Source of the DNA: an uncultured Clostridia bacterium
Lineage (GTDB): Bacteria > Bacillota > Clostridia > UMGS1810
DNA: 64,000 nucleotides
NCBI GenBank assembly: GCA_934500705.1
Contig: CAKSTI010000001.1
Coordinates: 62,001-126,000 of the forward strand
Reading direction: 5' to 3'
Part shown: positions 1 through 8,820 of the stretch, piece by piece
Position numbering within the stretch: position 1 is the stretch's first letter
Layout of the letters: each line of letters begins with the position of its first letter
Position numbers and translations under genes: made by a program
Notes under the pieces: model-generated
What the model was told of the DNA's origin: nothing
The model's database searches: none
What the model saw: the letters and a program-made list of their open reading frames with translations, nothing else

Positions 1-53
1 CCGTCAGAAACAGGCTTTACAAAGCCGCAGGAAACAATATAACGGAGGTATAA
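1..53 (+). CDS. C-terminal end of a Sua5/TsaC-type threonylcarbamoyl-AMP synthase (partial)
   Basis: Only the last 16 codons and the stop are inside the window, read from base 3. The tail (RNRLYKAAGNNITEV) resembles the conserved end of Sua5/YrdC proteins, where an NR-L-KAA stretch precedes the stop. These enzymes make threonylcarbamoyl-AMP for the t6A modification of tRNA. The gene ends 4 bases before the phosphatase start, and a ywlC-ywlE pair in this order is known from Bacillus. The presence of tsaD two genes later fits the same pathway. The identification rests on a very short fragment plus context. Confidence 0.5.
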   Translation, partial: VRNRLYKAAGNNITEV

Positions 54-57
54 CACT

Positions 58-519
58 ATGCGTATATTATTCGTTTGCACGGGCAACACGTGCAGAAGTC
101 CAATGGCAGAGGCGATATTTAACCATATTGCCGAAAGTAAAAATTACGATGACATTGCTTTTTCGAGAGGAACAAATGTTTTCTTTGAGGAACCGGCAAA
201 TCCGAAAGCTGTAAATGCGCTTGAAAAAATGGGAATAGATAATTTTTCCCATATGTCATCGCAAATCAGCATAGACGATGCGGACGGCGCAGACCTTATA
301 CTCGCTATGACATCTTCACATAAAATGGCACTTAAAAGTGCGTTTCCGAAATGTTCATCAAAAATCTTTACGCTTAACGAAAAAGCATACGGTGTTGACA
401 GCCCCATAAGCGACCCTTACGGTCAGGGGCAGGACGTATACGACCGCTGCGCAGCTGAAATAACGGAGGCGATTGAAAATCTTTTCGGAAAAATCAGAAA
501 TAACGTACAAAACGGTTGA
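58..519 (+). CDS. Low-molecular-weight phosphatase, YwlE-type protein-arginine phosphatase
   Basis: A 153-residue member of the low-molecular-weight tyrosine phosphatase fold. The P-loop CTGNTCRS lies at residues 7-14, with nucleophile Cys7 and Arg13, and the general-acid loop DPYG starts at Asp119. In Bacillus YwlE, Thr11 of the P-loop confers preference for phospho-arginine, whereas tyrosine phosphatases have a bulkier residue there. This protein has Thr at exactly position 11, so phospho-arginine is the likely substrate (inference from family knowledge). GGAGG lies 9 bases before the ATG. The gene sits between a Sua5-like gene and rimI/tsaD. Confidence 0.85.
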   Translation: MRILFVCTGNTCRSPMAEAIFNHIAESKNYDDIAFSRGTNVFFEEPANPKAVNALEKMGIDNFSHMSSQISIDDADGADLILAMTSSHKMALKSAFPKCSSKIFTLNEKAYGVDSPISDPYGQGQDVYDRCAAEITEAIENLFGKIRNNVQNG

Positions 520-940
520 TACGTCATATTTAAGTGAGATAGCGGCGCTTGACGCCGAGTGCTTCGGCAAAGAGGCGTGGATGCCAAAATCAATAGAGAA
601 TGATATGCTGAGTGCCTCATCTGTTTGGATAGCGGCGTTTTGCGGCGGCAAAGTCGTCGGGTATATAAACGGCGTAAGCGTTTGCGACGAGGCGGAGCTT
701 AACCGTATCGGAGTCTGCAAATCGCACCGCAGATGCGGTATAGGCGGACAGCTTGTAGATGAGCTTGTGTCCGCATTGTCTGAAAAAATGTGCAAGACAA
801 TCTTTCTTGAAGTGCGTGAAAGCAACAAAAGCGCATCGGCACTGTATGAAAAATGCGACTTTAAAAAATATGCAGTAAGAAAGAATTATTATAAAAATCC
901 CACGGAAAATGCAGTTTTAATGCTCCGTGAAATACAATAA
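473..940 (+). CDS. rimI: Ribosomal-protein-alanine N-acetyltransferase (RimI, GNAT family)
   Basis: A 155-residue GNAT acetyltransferase. The acetyl-CoA-binding stretch is IGVCKSHRRCGIGGQLVDEL, the R-x-x-G-x-G/A element of the family. The following LEVRESNKSASALYEKCDF is characteristic of RimI, which acetylates the N-terminal alanine of ribosomal protein S18. The only plausible start is the TTG at 473, because no in-frame ATG lies nearby, so the gene overlaps the phosphatase by 47 bases; a GGAGG lies just upstream with a short spacer. Its place directly before tsaD is common in Bacillota. Confidence 0.85.
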   Translation: MKIFSEKSEITYKTVDTSYLSEIAALDAECFGKEAWMPKSIENDMLSASSVWIAAFCGGKVVGYINGVSVCDEAELNRIGVCKSHRRCGIGGQLVDELVSALSEKMCKTIFLEVRESNKSASALYEKCDFKKYAVRKNYYKNPTENAVLMLREIQ

Positions 941-954
941 ACGGCGGTGATATT

Positions 955-1977
955 TTGCTAATACTCGGAATTGAGTCCTCTTGTGACGAAACCTCCGCAT
1001 CGGTTGTGGAGGACGGGCGAAAGGTTCTTTCAAACGTTATAGCATCACAGATTGACATACACAAATTATACGGCGGCGTTGTCCCGGAAATAGCGTCACG
1101 GAAGCACCTTGAAGTTGTAAACCGTGTTATTGCCGAGGCAGCGGAAAGCGCCGGCATAACGTTTGCATACCTTGATGCGGTCGGCGTTACATATGCACCC
1201 GGATTGGTTGGGGCACTGCTCGTCGGCGTATCGGCGGCAAAGGCGCTGGCGTATGCACTGAAAATACCGCTTATACCGGTTCATCACATCAGGGCGCACA
1301 TATGTGCAAACTTTATTGAACACCCTGAGCTTAAACCTCCGTTTATCTGTCTGGTTACATCGGGCGGACACAGTCACATAATACTTGTAAAGGACTATAC
1401 GGAATTTGAAGTTTTGGGTCAGACACGTGATGATGCCGCAGGAGAAGCGTTCGACAAGGTTGCCAGGGTACTCGGACTCGGTTATCCCGGCGGTCCTAAG
1501 ATAGATAAGCTTGCAAAACAGGGTGATGAATATGCTGTAAACTTTAAAAAAGTGACATTCGGTGCCGACAATTTTGATTTCAGTTTCAGCGGCATTAAGA
1601 CCGGCGTAATTAATTACATTCACAATGCACAGCAAAAGGGAGAGGACATCTCGAAGGCGGACATTGCCGCAAGTTTTCAGCGGAGCGTGGTTGAGGTTCT
1701 TACGGACAATCTGCTTGCTGCTGCCGATAAATACGGCATAGACACACTTGCACTGGCAGGCGGTGTTGCGTCAAACTCACGCCTGAGATTTGAAGTTGAA
1801 AGCAGAAAAGGCAGGCGGAAACTTTTCTACCCGTCGCCGATACTATGCACCGACAACGGAGCTATGACAGCTTGCAGCGCATATTTTGAAAGCAAGAGCG
1901 GGCACTTTGCCGATTTGTCTTTAAACGCAATACCATTTTTAAATATTGTTTCCAATGCTAAGGAGGTACAAAAATGA
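955..1977 (+). CDS. tsaD: tRNA N6-adenosine threonylcarbamoyltransferase TsaD
   Basis: A 340-residue, full-length TsaD/Kae1. It transfers the threonylcarbamoyl group from the TsaC product to A37 of ANN-decoding tRNAs, as part of the TsaB-TsaD-TsaE complex. Visible marks are the N-terminal GIESSCDETS, the metal ligands His111 and His115 in HHIRAH, the SGGHS loop and the C-terminal CTDNGAM. The start is TTG at 955 with a GGCGGTGA-like ribosome site; the protein begins MLILGIESSCDET, as expected. The stop overlaps the next start by four bases (ATGA), so the SLH protein appears translationally coupled. Confidence 0.95.
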   Translation: MLILGIESSCDETSASVVEDGRKVLSNVIASQIDIHKLYGGVVPEIASRKHLEVVNRVIAEAAESAGITFAYLDAVGVTYAPGLVGALLVGVSAAKALAYALKIPLIPVHHIRAHICANFIEHPELKPPFICLVTSGGHSHIILVKDYTEFEVLGQTRDDAAGEAFDKVARVLGLGYPGGPKIDKLAKQGDEYAVNFKKVTFGADNFDFSFSGIKTGVINYIHNAQQKGEDISKADIAASFQRSVVEVLTDNLLAAADKYGIDTLALAGGVASNSRLRFEVESRKGRRKLFYPSPILCTDNGAMTACSAYFESKSGHFADLSLNAIPFLNIVSNAKEVQK

Positions 1978-3818
1978 AAAAGTTCAGAGTTTTATCAATC
2001 GTAACAGCCTTGGGTTTGACCCTGTCGGTTACCGTCGGCGCTTTTGCGGCGTCATTCGGCGATGTTTCGCCGACAAAGTATAACTGGGCGACGGAGGCTA
2101 TCAGCACAATGGCGTCCAAGGGCATCATTAAGGGCTATGAGGACAACACTTTCCGCCCCGAAAGAACGGTTACAAAATTGGAGGCGCTCGTGCTTACGGC
2201 ACGTGCTTTGGGCGTATCGGACCCCGAAAATGAGCCGCTCCTCGATACCGCAATCGAAACATACGGTGACCAAATCGCCGGCTACAAGCTCAGCTACGGC
2301 GATGATGAAATTGCATATCTCTTGATTAAAAACATTATATCGGCGTCGGAACTTTCCGACTACCTTGATGCAAGCAATGCATCAGCCGGTATGAAGCGCT
2401 ACGAAGTTGCCGTTTTGCTTACAAAAGCTCTTGACGCAGAGAGCGAAGTTAAGAAAAATGTTATGACAACGCTTGAATACAACGATGCCGATACAATTCC
2501 GGCATATGCAAAAAAATACGTTGAGTACGTAACCAATGCCGGACTTATGAACGGTATGGATAACAATAACTTTTCGCCGAATACCGATGTGACAAGAGCA
2601 CAGGCGGCGGTTCTCCTCTATAAGCTGATGGGTCTTACCGACTACACGTTTAAGAGCGGAGTTGTAGCGGACATCGACACCGCAACAAGAGTTATAAAAA
2701 TCAAAGACGACAGCAAGACGGAGCAGTATTCGCTTTTAAGCTCGGTTCTCCTCAGATTTGAGGGAAATGCAATAACCATAAACGACATCGCCGCAGGATA
2801 TGATGCAATAGTTACCTTAAAGGGCGGTTCTGTTTATGCCATCGACTTTATGACTCCTTTGCTTGATGCGCAGGTTTACGGCTCTCTCGCCGGAACAAAC
2901 TCACGTGGCGGCGAAACGAGCATTACGATTAATGAAATAGGGGAGAACGACGCAAGCCCCTCAACCGAAAAGACATCATACACACTCTCGGATAATTGTG
3001 TTATAACTTATAACAATTCGGCAGCCGCTCTTAATGAGCTTAAAAGCGGTTCGTATGTAAAACTCACCATCAAAAAGGGAAAGGCAAGCGCAATATACGC
3101 TTATCCCAAGGAGAGTACGGTTTCCGGCAGAATATCCGACATTGAGATAACTCCGGTTTGCAAACTCCGTTTGGAACTTACCGACGGCACGGAGGAAACA
3201 TATGTTATGGGCGATAACGTTACCGTTACGAAAAACGGAACAAAGGCAACTGCGTCGGAGATTTTGGTCGGCGACACTGCGGCGGTTACCACAACGTACG
3301 GCAGAGTTACAAAGGTTGTTGCAACGAGCAAATCGCAGGAGAAAACCGGTGTCATTACCGAGGTTATAATTTCCGCATCTCCCAAAATTACGCTTAAAAT
3401 AGACGACAGCAATGTGACATACCGTGTTACGAATGATTGCGAATTTAAAATACCGGGCAAGGCTGACGCTTGCTTCTACGATTTAAGAGCAGGTGTAGCC
3501 GCAACGGTTAAGATTGAAAGCGATACAGTCGTTTCCATAGCAACCGATGTTGCGGAGGGTATTACGCAGATAAACGGAACGGTATTGTCCGTAAATACAT
3601 CATACGGTGTTATTCAGGTAAGCTATGTTGATGCAACAAGCGGAATTTCCATAACCGAGCCGGTATTTGTAAAGAACAAGGCGACCATAGTTGACATTTC
3701 AACCGGCAATGCGCTGAAACTGTCCAACATAGAAAACGGAGCTAAAATCAGTGCTTTTGGTTCAAGAAACAACGGCATCTTTGAGGCAACTGCTGTAAAT
3801 GTTACGGTAACAAAATAA
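1974..3818 (+). CDS. SLH-domain cell-surface protein
   Basis: A 614-residue secreted protein. Residues 1-25 form a typical signal peptide ending in GAFA. Residues ~30-82 are a clear SLH repeat (WATEAISTMASKGIIKGYED, then TFRPERTVTKLEA). Residues ~95-165 are a degenerate second repeat and ~172-222 a good third (NFSPNTDVTRAQAA). SLH domains bind pyruvylated wall polysaccharide and hold proteins to the cell wall. The rest, about 390 residues, is beta-rich with repeated ITGxI/VxSV-like strands and no catalytic motif that I recognise. The ATG overlaps the tsaD stop and follows AAGGAGG. It may be an S-layer or scaffold protein; the role is open. Confidence 0.85.
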   Translation: MKKFRVLSIVTALGLTLSVTVGAFAASFGDVSPTKYNWATEAISTMASKGIIKGYEDNTFRPERTVTKLEALVLTARALGVSDPENEPLLDTAIETYGDQIAGYKLSYGDDEIAYLLIKNIISASELSDYLDASNASAGMKRYEVAVLLTKALDAESEVKKNVMTTLEYNDADTIPAYAKKYVEYVTNAGLMNGMDNNNFSPNTDVTRAQAAVLLYKLMGLTDYTFKSGVVADIDTATRVIKIKDDSKTEQYSLLSSVLLRFEGNAITINDIAAGYDAIVTLKGGSVYAIDFMTPLLDAQVYGSLAGTNSRGGETSITINEIGENDASPSTEKTSYTLSDNCVITYNNSAAALNELKSGSYVKLTIKKGKASAIYAYPKESTVSGRISDIEITPVCKLRLELTDGTEETYVMGDNVTVTKNGTKATASEILVGDTAAVTTTYGRVTKVVATSKSQEKTGVITEVIISASPKITLKIDDSNVTYRVTNDCEFKIPGKADACFYDLRAGVAATVKIESDTVVSIATDVAEGITQINGTVLSVNTSYGVIQVSYVDATSGISITEPVFVKNKATIVDISTGNALKLSNIENGAKISAFGSRNNGIFEATAVNVTVTK

Positions 3819-3838
3819 AATTTTGGGGGTTATAGCCG

Positions 3839-3868
3839 GCAGAAGTGTGCATACGTGCGCACTTCTGC
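3839..3868. terminator. Stem-loop between the SLH gene and dnaD
   Basis: A 12-base arm GCAGAAGTGTGC pairs with GCGCACTTCTGC (one G-U) across a 6-base loop. No T-run follows, so it is either a weak terminator or an RNA-stability structure. It is placed where the tsaD operon would end. Confidence 0.5.
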
Positions 3869-3909
3869 GGTTGTGCGGTTAATGTACTTCTGTCGGGGGA
3901 AATCAACAA

Positions 3910-4896
3910 ATGATAGAATTTGAAAACAAAAACGGCTTTTTCGTTGTGAGCAACGACTTTGTCGATAAATATTTGTGCGACGCAAACGGCTCGTTTGTTA
4001 AGGTGTATCTTTACGCACTGCGCCATTGCGGTAACAAGTTCGTTTCGCTTGCAGATGCGGCAAATGACTTAAATCTTTTGGAGTCTGACGTTGTCCGCTC
4101 GTTTAAGTATTGGCACAAACAGGGAATAATTGACTTTAAGCAACATTCGGCTGAGGATTACTCCGTCAAATTTCTGTCGGAGCACAGGGAAGATGCGGAG
4201 TATGAACCGGTTGAGCACACGCACAGGACACGCACGTTTCCGACTGCCGTTATGTATACCAAAAGCGACATAAACAATTATATGAAAAATAACGACGGCA
4301 TAAGGCATATGTTTATGATTTCCTCGCAGCTGCTCAACAGGACGCTTTCCGATACGGACAGGAAAATCCTTTTCAGCCTGTATGATTATCTCAAACTTCC
4401 GATTGAAGTTATATTCACACTTCTTGAATACTGCGTTTCAATGGAAAAGACCAATATGCGCTACATTGAGAAGGTGGCATATACCTGGGCGGATAACGAC
4501 ATTACCACTCTCCCAAAGGCGAGTGCGTTTGTAAAGGAACAGACCGAAGTCGAAAACACCTTTAAACATTATAAGGAGATGTTTAAAATCACGGGGCGTG
4601 AATTTACCGACACCGAGGAAGAATATATAAAAAAATGGGTATATCAGTTAAAACTCGATGACGATACCATAAAGCAGGCATATGAAATAACTGTATCAAA
4701 TACGGGAAAAGTCGCTTTTAAGTATATGGACGCAATACTTCAAAACTGCGGCAAACCACGGGTTGCGGGAAGTTCTGCATCAAAGACGGAACATCAATCC
4801 GTACAAAAGAAAAATGCCTTCCAGGATTATGATGATGAAATGAGCGATTTTGATGTGGAAATCATCAAAAACCGTATGAGCAGGACAAAAAATTAA
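3910..4896 (+). CDS. dnaD: DnaD-family primosome protein
   Basis: A 328-residue protein. The N-terminal half (~1-115) looks like the winged-helix DnaD/DnaB N-domain. Residues ~215-280 are the DnaB_2/DnaD C-domain (EEYIKKWVYQLKLDDDTIKQ, then KVAFKYMDAIL), ending in the helical segment that closes this domain. DnaD remodels DNA at oriC and restarts with DnaB/DnaI to load the replicative helicase. The dnaI-like loader lies two genes on, as often seen in Clostridia. A gggga sequence precedes the ATG. A polar linker of about 45 residues ends the protein. Function is inferred from the family and the neighbour. Confidence 0.85.
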   Translation: MIEFENKNGFFVVSNDFVDKYLCDANGSFVKVYLYALRHCGNKFVSLADAANDLNLLESDVVRSFKYWHKQGIIDFKQHSAEDYSVKFLSEHREDAEYEPVEHTHRTRTFPTAVMYTKSDINNYMKNNDGIRHMFMISSQLLNRTLSDTDRKILFSLYDYLKLPIEVIFTLLEYCVSMEKTNMRYIEKVAYTWADNDITTLPKASAFVKEQTEVENTFKHYKEMFKITGREFTDTEEEYIKKWVYQLKLDDDTIKQAYEITVSNTGKVAFKYMDAILQNCGKPRVAGSSASKTEHQSVQKKNAFQDYDDEMSDFDVEIIKNRMSRTKN

Positions 4897-4907
4897 GGGA
4901 GCGCATA

Positions 4908-6092
4908 ATGAACAAGAAAAATGCAGCAGTGATAGGAATTATAACTGTAATGTCATATGTGGCAAATTATTTTTTGCGGAATATGCTCGGAGTGCTTACC
5001 CCGTCTATTTTAAAGGCCACAAGCTACACAAAGGAATATTTGGCGCTTTTGTCATCAACGTATATGATAGCTTACGCCGCAGGTCAACTCTTAAACGGCG
5101 TTTTGGGTGATGTGTTCAAGCCAAAGATGATGGTTCTTATAGGTCTTTCGGCGGCAGGTGCGGTAACTGTGCTTTTTCCGTTTGTCGGTTCAAGTATTCT
5201 GCAAATCGGCTGTTTTTTGATTTTGGGTTACAGTTTGTCAATGCTCCGTGGACCGCTTATGAAAATAATTTCCGAGAACACCAAACCCGACTTTGCACGT
5301 ATTATTTGCATTTTCTTTTCATTTTCGAGTTTTGCCGGGCCTCTTATAGCAAGCCTTATAGCAATGCTCTTTAACTGGAAAGCGGCATTTGTCGCCGCCG
5401 GGGTTCTGACCGCTGCGGTGGGTGTGGGGGCTTATTTGTCGATCTCTTTCCTGGAAAGAAAGAATATAATTACATTCAGCAGCATTGAGGAAGTAACGCT
5501 GTCGGGTTTGCTCGGCGTTTTTAAGATAGAGCGGATTTCGTTCTACCTGATAATAGCCTGTTTGGTGGAAATTGCCGCAACATCAATATCCTTTTGGATA
5601 CCGACATTTTTAAATGAATACATACACTTTGACGAAAACAAGTCAAATCTTGTTTTTTCGTTTATATCTCTTGTAAGGGCGATAATTCCGTTTGTCGCAT
5701 TGGCAGTGTTTAAGCTGATGGGGGAGAGAGATGTGCTGATAATGAAACTGGCTTACTGTATCTCATTTGCGGCATTTGCCTTTATGCTGGTTGTCCCGGC
5801 AGGTGCGGTATCGGTGGCATTCTTGCTGCTTGCATTGGTTATGAACAGTCTTGTATCGGCACTTTTGTGGAGTATATACATTCCAGGTCTCGGAAAGACA
5901 GGCAGAGTGTCAAGCATAAACGGAATACTTGACTGCACGGGCTATGTTGCCGCAAGTGCCGCAACAACGGTTTTTGCATATGTTGTGTCCGCTTTCGGCT
6001 GGACGGGACTCATTATTTCTTGGAGCATTATACCGATAGCCGGAATTATAGCGTCACTTGGAAAAGGGCAGGAAAATAAAGCAAACGATTAG
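4908..6092 (+). CDS. Major facilitator superfamily permease
   Basis: A 394-residue membrane protein with about 12 hydrophobic helices. The N-terminus (SYVANYFLRNMLGVLTP) and the helix 2-3 loop (GQLLNGVLGDVFKPKMMV) are MFS signatures and recall the organophosphate:phosphate antiporter and nitrate/sugar-phosphate branches. The substrate cannot be set from sequence. It is placed 11 bases after dnaD and 11 before the dnaI-like gene, so it should be co-transcribed with replication genes, an odd neighbour. GGGAG precedes the ATG. Confidence 0.85.
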   Translation: MNKKNAAVIGIITVMSYVANYFLRNMLGVLTPSILKATSYTKEYLALLSSTYMIAYAAGQLLNGVLGDVFKPKMMVLIGLSAAGAVTVLFPFVGSSILQIGCFLILGYSLSMLRGPLMKIISENTKPDFARIICIFFSFSSFAGPLIASLIAMLFNWKAAFVAAGVLTAAVGVGAYLSISFLERKNIITFSSIEEVTLSGLLGVFKIERISFYLIIACLVEIAATSISFWIPTFLNEYIHFDENKSNLVFSFISLVRAIIPFVALAVFKLMGERDVLIMKLAYCISFAAFAFMLVVPAGAVSVAFLLLALVMNSLVSALLWSIYIPGLGKTGRVSSINGILDCTGYVAASAATTVFAYVVSAFGWTGLIISWSIIPIAGIIASLGKGQENKAND

Positions 6093-6103
6093 GTGGTGTG
6101 CAT

Positions 6104-7111
6104 ATGTATAATTCGCCGTCCGTTCACGAAGCAGTTATGCGTGAATATGAGCGTATGCGTAATGAAAACGAAAAGAAACTTGAACAGCGCCGCAACGCAG
6201 TGTATGAAATTGTACCTGCAATAGCGCAGATTGACCGTGAAGTGTCTATGCTTGCCGTCAAAAATGCATCAAGGATTATTTCGGAAGGAATAACAGCTCA
6301 GGAGGCCGTAAATTCCTTGAACGAACAAAAAGAAAAACTCCTGAGCAAACGCAGGGAACTTATTGAGGAATTTGGAGTAACAGATGACGCCGAACCTGAA
6401 TACAACTGTCCGATTTGCCACGATACGGGAGCCGTAAACGGAAAAAGATGCTCGTGCTATATGGATATTTTTAAAAAGGTGATGCGCTCGTCCGTGAACG
6501 GTTCATCTGATATTTCGATAGATTTTGACAACGACACGTTTGACAATTTCAACCTTGAATGGTACTCAAAAACAAAGGACGAAAGGCTCGGAACGTCGCC
6601 GTATGACAATATGAACTCCGTTCTTGCGGAATGTAAACTGTTTTGCATGGACTTTAATAAAAAAGGCGGCAATCTTTATTTTTACGGTGCCTCCGGAACG
6701 GGCAAGACGTTTATGACAAACTGCATCGCAAATTTCCTTATAAGGAACGGAAACAGTGTGATTTATCAGTCTGCGTACAAGCTGTTTCAGTTTATGGAGG
6801 ACTATAAATTCGGGAGGATTAACGCCGAAAGCGTATCGGGAAAACACGACAGTATTTATAACAGCGACCTGCTGATTATAGATGACCTGGGAACGGAATT
6901 TATGACAGCATATACCTGTTCGGTTCTCTTTGACATCTTAAACACACGTTTGTGTAACGGCAAGAGCACTATAATCAGCACTAATTTAAGCGTCGGCAAG
7001 TTAAAGGAAAAATATACCGACAGAATTTCTTCGAGAATAATCGGGAATTTTGAGCTTATGCGCTTTATAGGCGACGACATAAGAATAGCAAAAAAACTTG
7101 GCAGGAGATAA
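6104..7111 (+). CDS. DnaI/DnaC-type replicative helicase loader (AAA+ ATPase)
   Basis: A 335-residue protein. Residues 1-~95 are charged and helical and precede a Cys cluster (CPICHDTGAVNGKRCSC) that fits a zinc ribbon, as in Bacillus DnaI. The AAA+ core follows, with Walker A GASGTGKT, Walker B LLIIDDLGTE, sensor STNLS and arginine finger RISSRI. It loads the DnaB/DnaC hexameric helicase onto DNA. I chose ATG 6104 over GTG 6098 because AGGTGG at 6091-6096 is 7 bases before it. It lies downstream of dnaD in the same run of genes. Confidence 0.9.
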   Translation: MYNSPSVHEAVMREYERMRNENEKKLEQRRNAVYEIVPAIAQIDREVSMLAVKNASRIISEGITAQEAVNSLNEQKEKLLSKRRELIEEFGVTDDAEPEYNCPICHDTGAVNGKRCSCYMDIFKKVMRSSVNGSSDISIDFDNDTFDNFNLEWYSKTKDERLGTSPYDNMNSVLAECKLFCMDFNKKGGNLYFYGASGTGKTFMTNCIANFLIRNGNSVIYQSAYKLFQFMEDYKFGRINAESVSGKHDSIYNSDLLIIDDLGTEFMTAYTCSVLFDILNTRLCNGKSTIISTNLSVGKLKEKYTDRISSRIIGNFELMRFIGDDIRIAKKLGRR

Positions 7112-7113
7112 AA

Positions 7114-7977
7114 ATGTTATTGGCAGATAAATGGGAAGACTATGAATTGATAGACGCCGCAGACGGGCAAAAACTCGAACGTTGGGGCAGTGTAATATTA
7201 AACAGACCTGACCCTCAGGTTATCTGGAAAGAAAAGAGTAATTCAAAGGCGTGGGCAGATGCGGACGCAAAGTACCACCGCAGTAAATCGGGCGGCGGTG
7301 AATGGGAATTTTCGAGCAACTTGCCTCAGTCCTGGCAAATCAAATATAAAAATCTCGCTTTTAACGTAAAGCCTATGGGATTTAAACATACGGGATTATT
7401 CCCCGAACAGGCGGTCAACTGGGACTTTATAACCGATGCGCTTTGCAAACGCAACGGGGCGTCCGTTCTCAATCTCTTTGCCTATACGGGCGGTGCAACC
7501 GTTGCGGCGGCATCGGCAGGAGCAAAGGTTGTGCACGTCGATGCGGCAAAGGGTATGGTTCAGTGGGCAAAGGAAAATGCGGCGTCATCGGGTCTTAAAG
7601 ATGCACCGATACGCTATATCGTAGATGACTGCTTAAAGTTTGCCCAGCGTGAGATACGGCGTGGGCACAAATACGACGCAATAATTATGGACCCTCCGTC
7701 ATACGGCAGAGGGCCGAAGGGTGAAATATGGAAGTTTGAGGACGAGCTGTATAATTTGCTTAAAAATTGCTGTGAACTTCTCAGTGACAATCCGCTGTTT
7801 TTAATTGTAAATTCATACACGACGGGCATTTCTCACACGGTTGTTGCAAATACGCTGAGTCTTACTGTGGGAAAACGCTTCGGAGGGAATATTACCTCCG
7901 ACGAAATCGGTCTGCCCATAACATCATCAAACCTCGTTCTCCCGTGCGGAGCCGCAACAAGATGGTTCAACTTTTAA
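7114..7977 (+). CDS. Class I SAM-dependent methyltransferase, RlmI/RlmK C-terminal type
   Basis: A 287-residue protein. The SAM-binding motif I is VLNLFAYTGGATVAAASAGA, followed by the acidic VDAAKGMVQWAKEN, and motif IV is IIMDPPSYGRGPKGEIW. This DPPSYGRG pattern and the N-terminal part match class I rRNA-methyltransferase-like proteins (RlmI/YccW C-domain). The PUA domain found in RlmI is missing, so the exact substrate, probably 23S rRNA cytosine, is inference. GGAG precedes the ATG, and 15 bases separate it from ecfA1. Confidence 0.8.
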   Translation: MLLADKWEDYELIDAADGQKLERWGSVILNRPDPQVIWKEKSNSKAWADADAKYHRSKSGGGEWEFSSNLPQSWQIKYKNLAFNVKPMGFKHTGLFPEQAVNWDFITDALCKRNGASVLNLFAYTGGATVAAASAGAKVVHVDAAKGMVQWAKENAASSGLKDAPIRYIVDDCLKFAQREIRRGHKYDAIIMDPPSYGRGPKGEIWKFEDELYNLLKNCCELLSDNPLFLIVNSYTTGISHTVVANTLSLTVGKRFGGNITSDEIGLPITSSNLVLPCGAATRWFNF

Positions 7978-7992
7978 TTGGAGGGGTATTCA

Positions 7993-8820
7993 TTGGTCAG
8001 CATCAAGGATTTGACATTCACATATTCTGAGGAAACACCGGTAACCGTTTTAAACCACATTAATCTTGAAATATGCGACGGTGAATTTGTTGCCGTGCTC
8101 GGTCACAACGGTTCGGGTAAATCCACTCTGGCAAAACACCTAAATGCCATATTGCTTCCGAGCGGCGGAAAGGTCTATGTTGACGGTATGGATACAAGCG
8201 ACGAAAGCAAAGTATGGGACATCAGGTCAAATGCGGCTATGGTTTTTCAAAACCCGGACAATCAGATTGTTGCAACTGTCGTTGAGGAGGACGTCGCCTT
8301 TGCCGCAGAAAATCTCGGCATACCGTCCGACGAAATACGCACAAGGGTTGATGAGGCGTTAGACGCTGTCGGAATGTCGGATTACAGACTCCATGCACCG
8401 CATCTGCTTTCGGGCGGTCAGAAACAGCGTGTTGCCATTGCCGGCGTCATTGCTATGAAACCAAAAATAATAGTCTTTGACGAACCCACCGCAATGCTTG
8501 ACCCGTCCGGCAGAAAAGAAGTTATGAATACCATTCGCAGTTTAAATGAGAAATATAACATAACAATCATTCTCATTACTCACAATATGGACGAGGCGGT
8601 GCAGGCAAAGAGAGTTGTTGTTATAAACGACGGCGTCATTGTTTGTGACGGAAGTCCGAGAGAGGTTTTTTCCGATGTGGAAAAGATGCGCACTCTCGGT
8701 CTTGATGTTCCGCAGGCGACGTACCTTGCGTATTTGCTCAGAAAACGTGGATTGCCTGTGAAACAAGATGTTTTAAATGCAGAAGAATGTATCGAGGAGT
8801 TAGAGAAAATATGCCGATAA
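7993..8820 (+). CDS. ecfA1: ECF transporter ATP-binding protein EcfA1
   Basis: About 275 residues. ABC ATPase of the group II energy-coupling-factor transporters, which drive uptake of vitamins or metals through interchangeable S-components coded elsewhere. Walker A is GHNGSGKST, the Q-loop area is VFQNPDNQIVATVVEEDVAF, the signature is LSGGQKQRVAIAG and Walker B is IIVFDEPTAMLDP, followed by the His switch in LITHNMDE. TTG 7993 is preferred, since GGAGGGG at 7980-7986 is 6 bases before it; the TTG at 7978 overlaps that site. It pairs with ecfA2 and ecfT in the standard order. Confidence 0.92.
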   Translation: MVSIKDLTFTYSEETPVTVLNHINLEICDGEFVAVLGHNGSGKSTLAKHLNAILLPSGGKVYVDGMDTSDESKVWDIRSNAAMVFQNPDNQIVATVVEEDVAFAAENLGIPSDEIRTRVDEALDAVGMSDYRLHAPHLLSGGQKQRVAIAGVIAMKPKIIVFDEPTAMLDPSGRKEVMNTIRSLNEKYNITIILITHNMDEAVQAKRVVVINDGVIVCDGSPREVFSDVEKMRTLGLDVPQATYLAYLLRKRGLPVKQDVLNAEECIEELEKICR

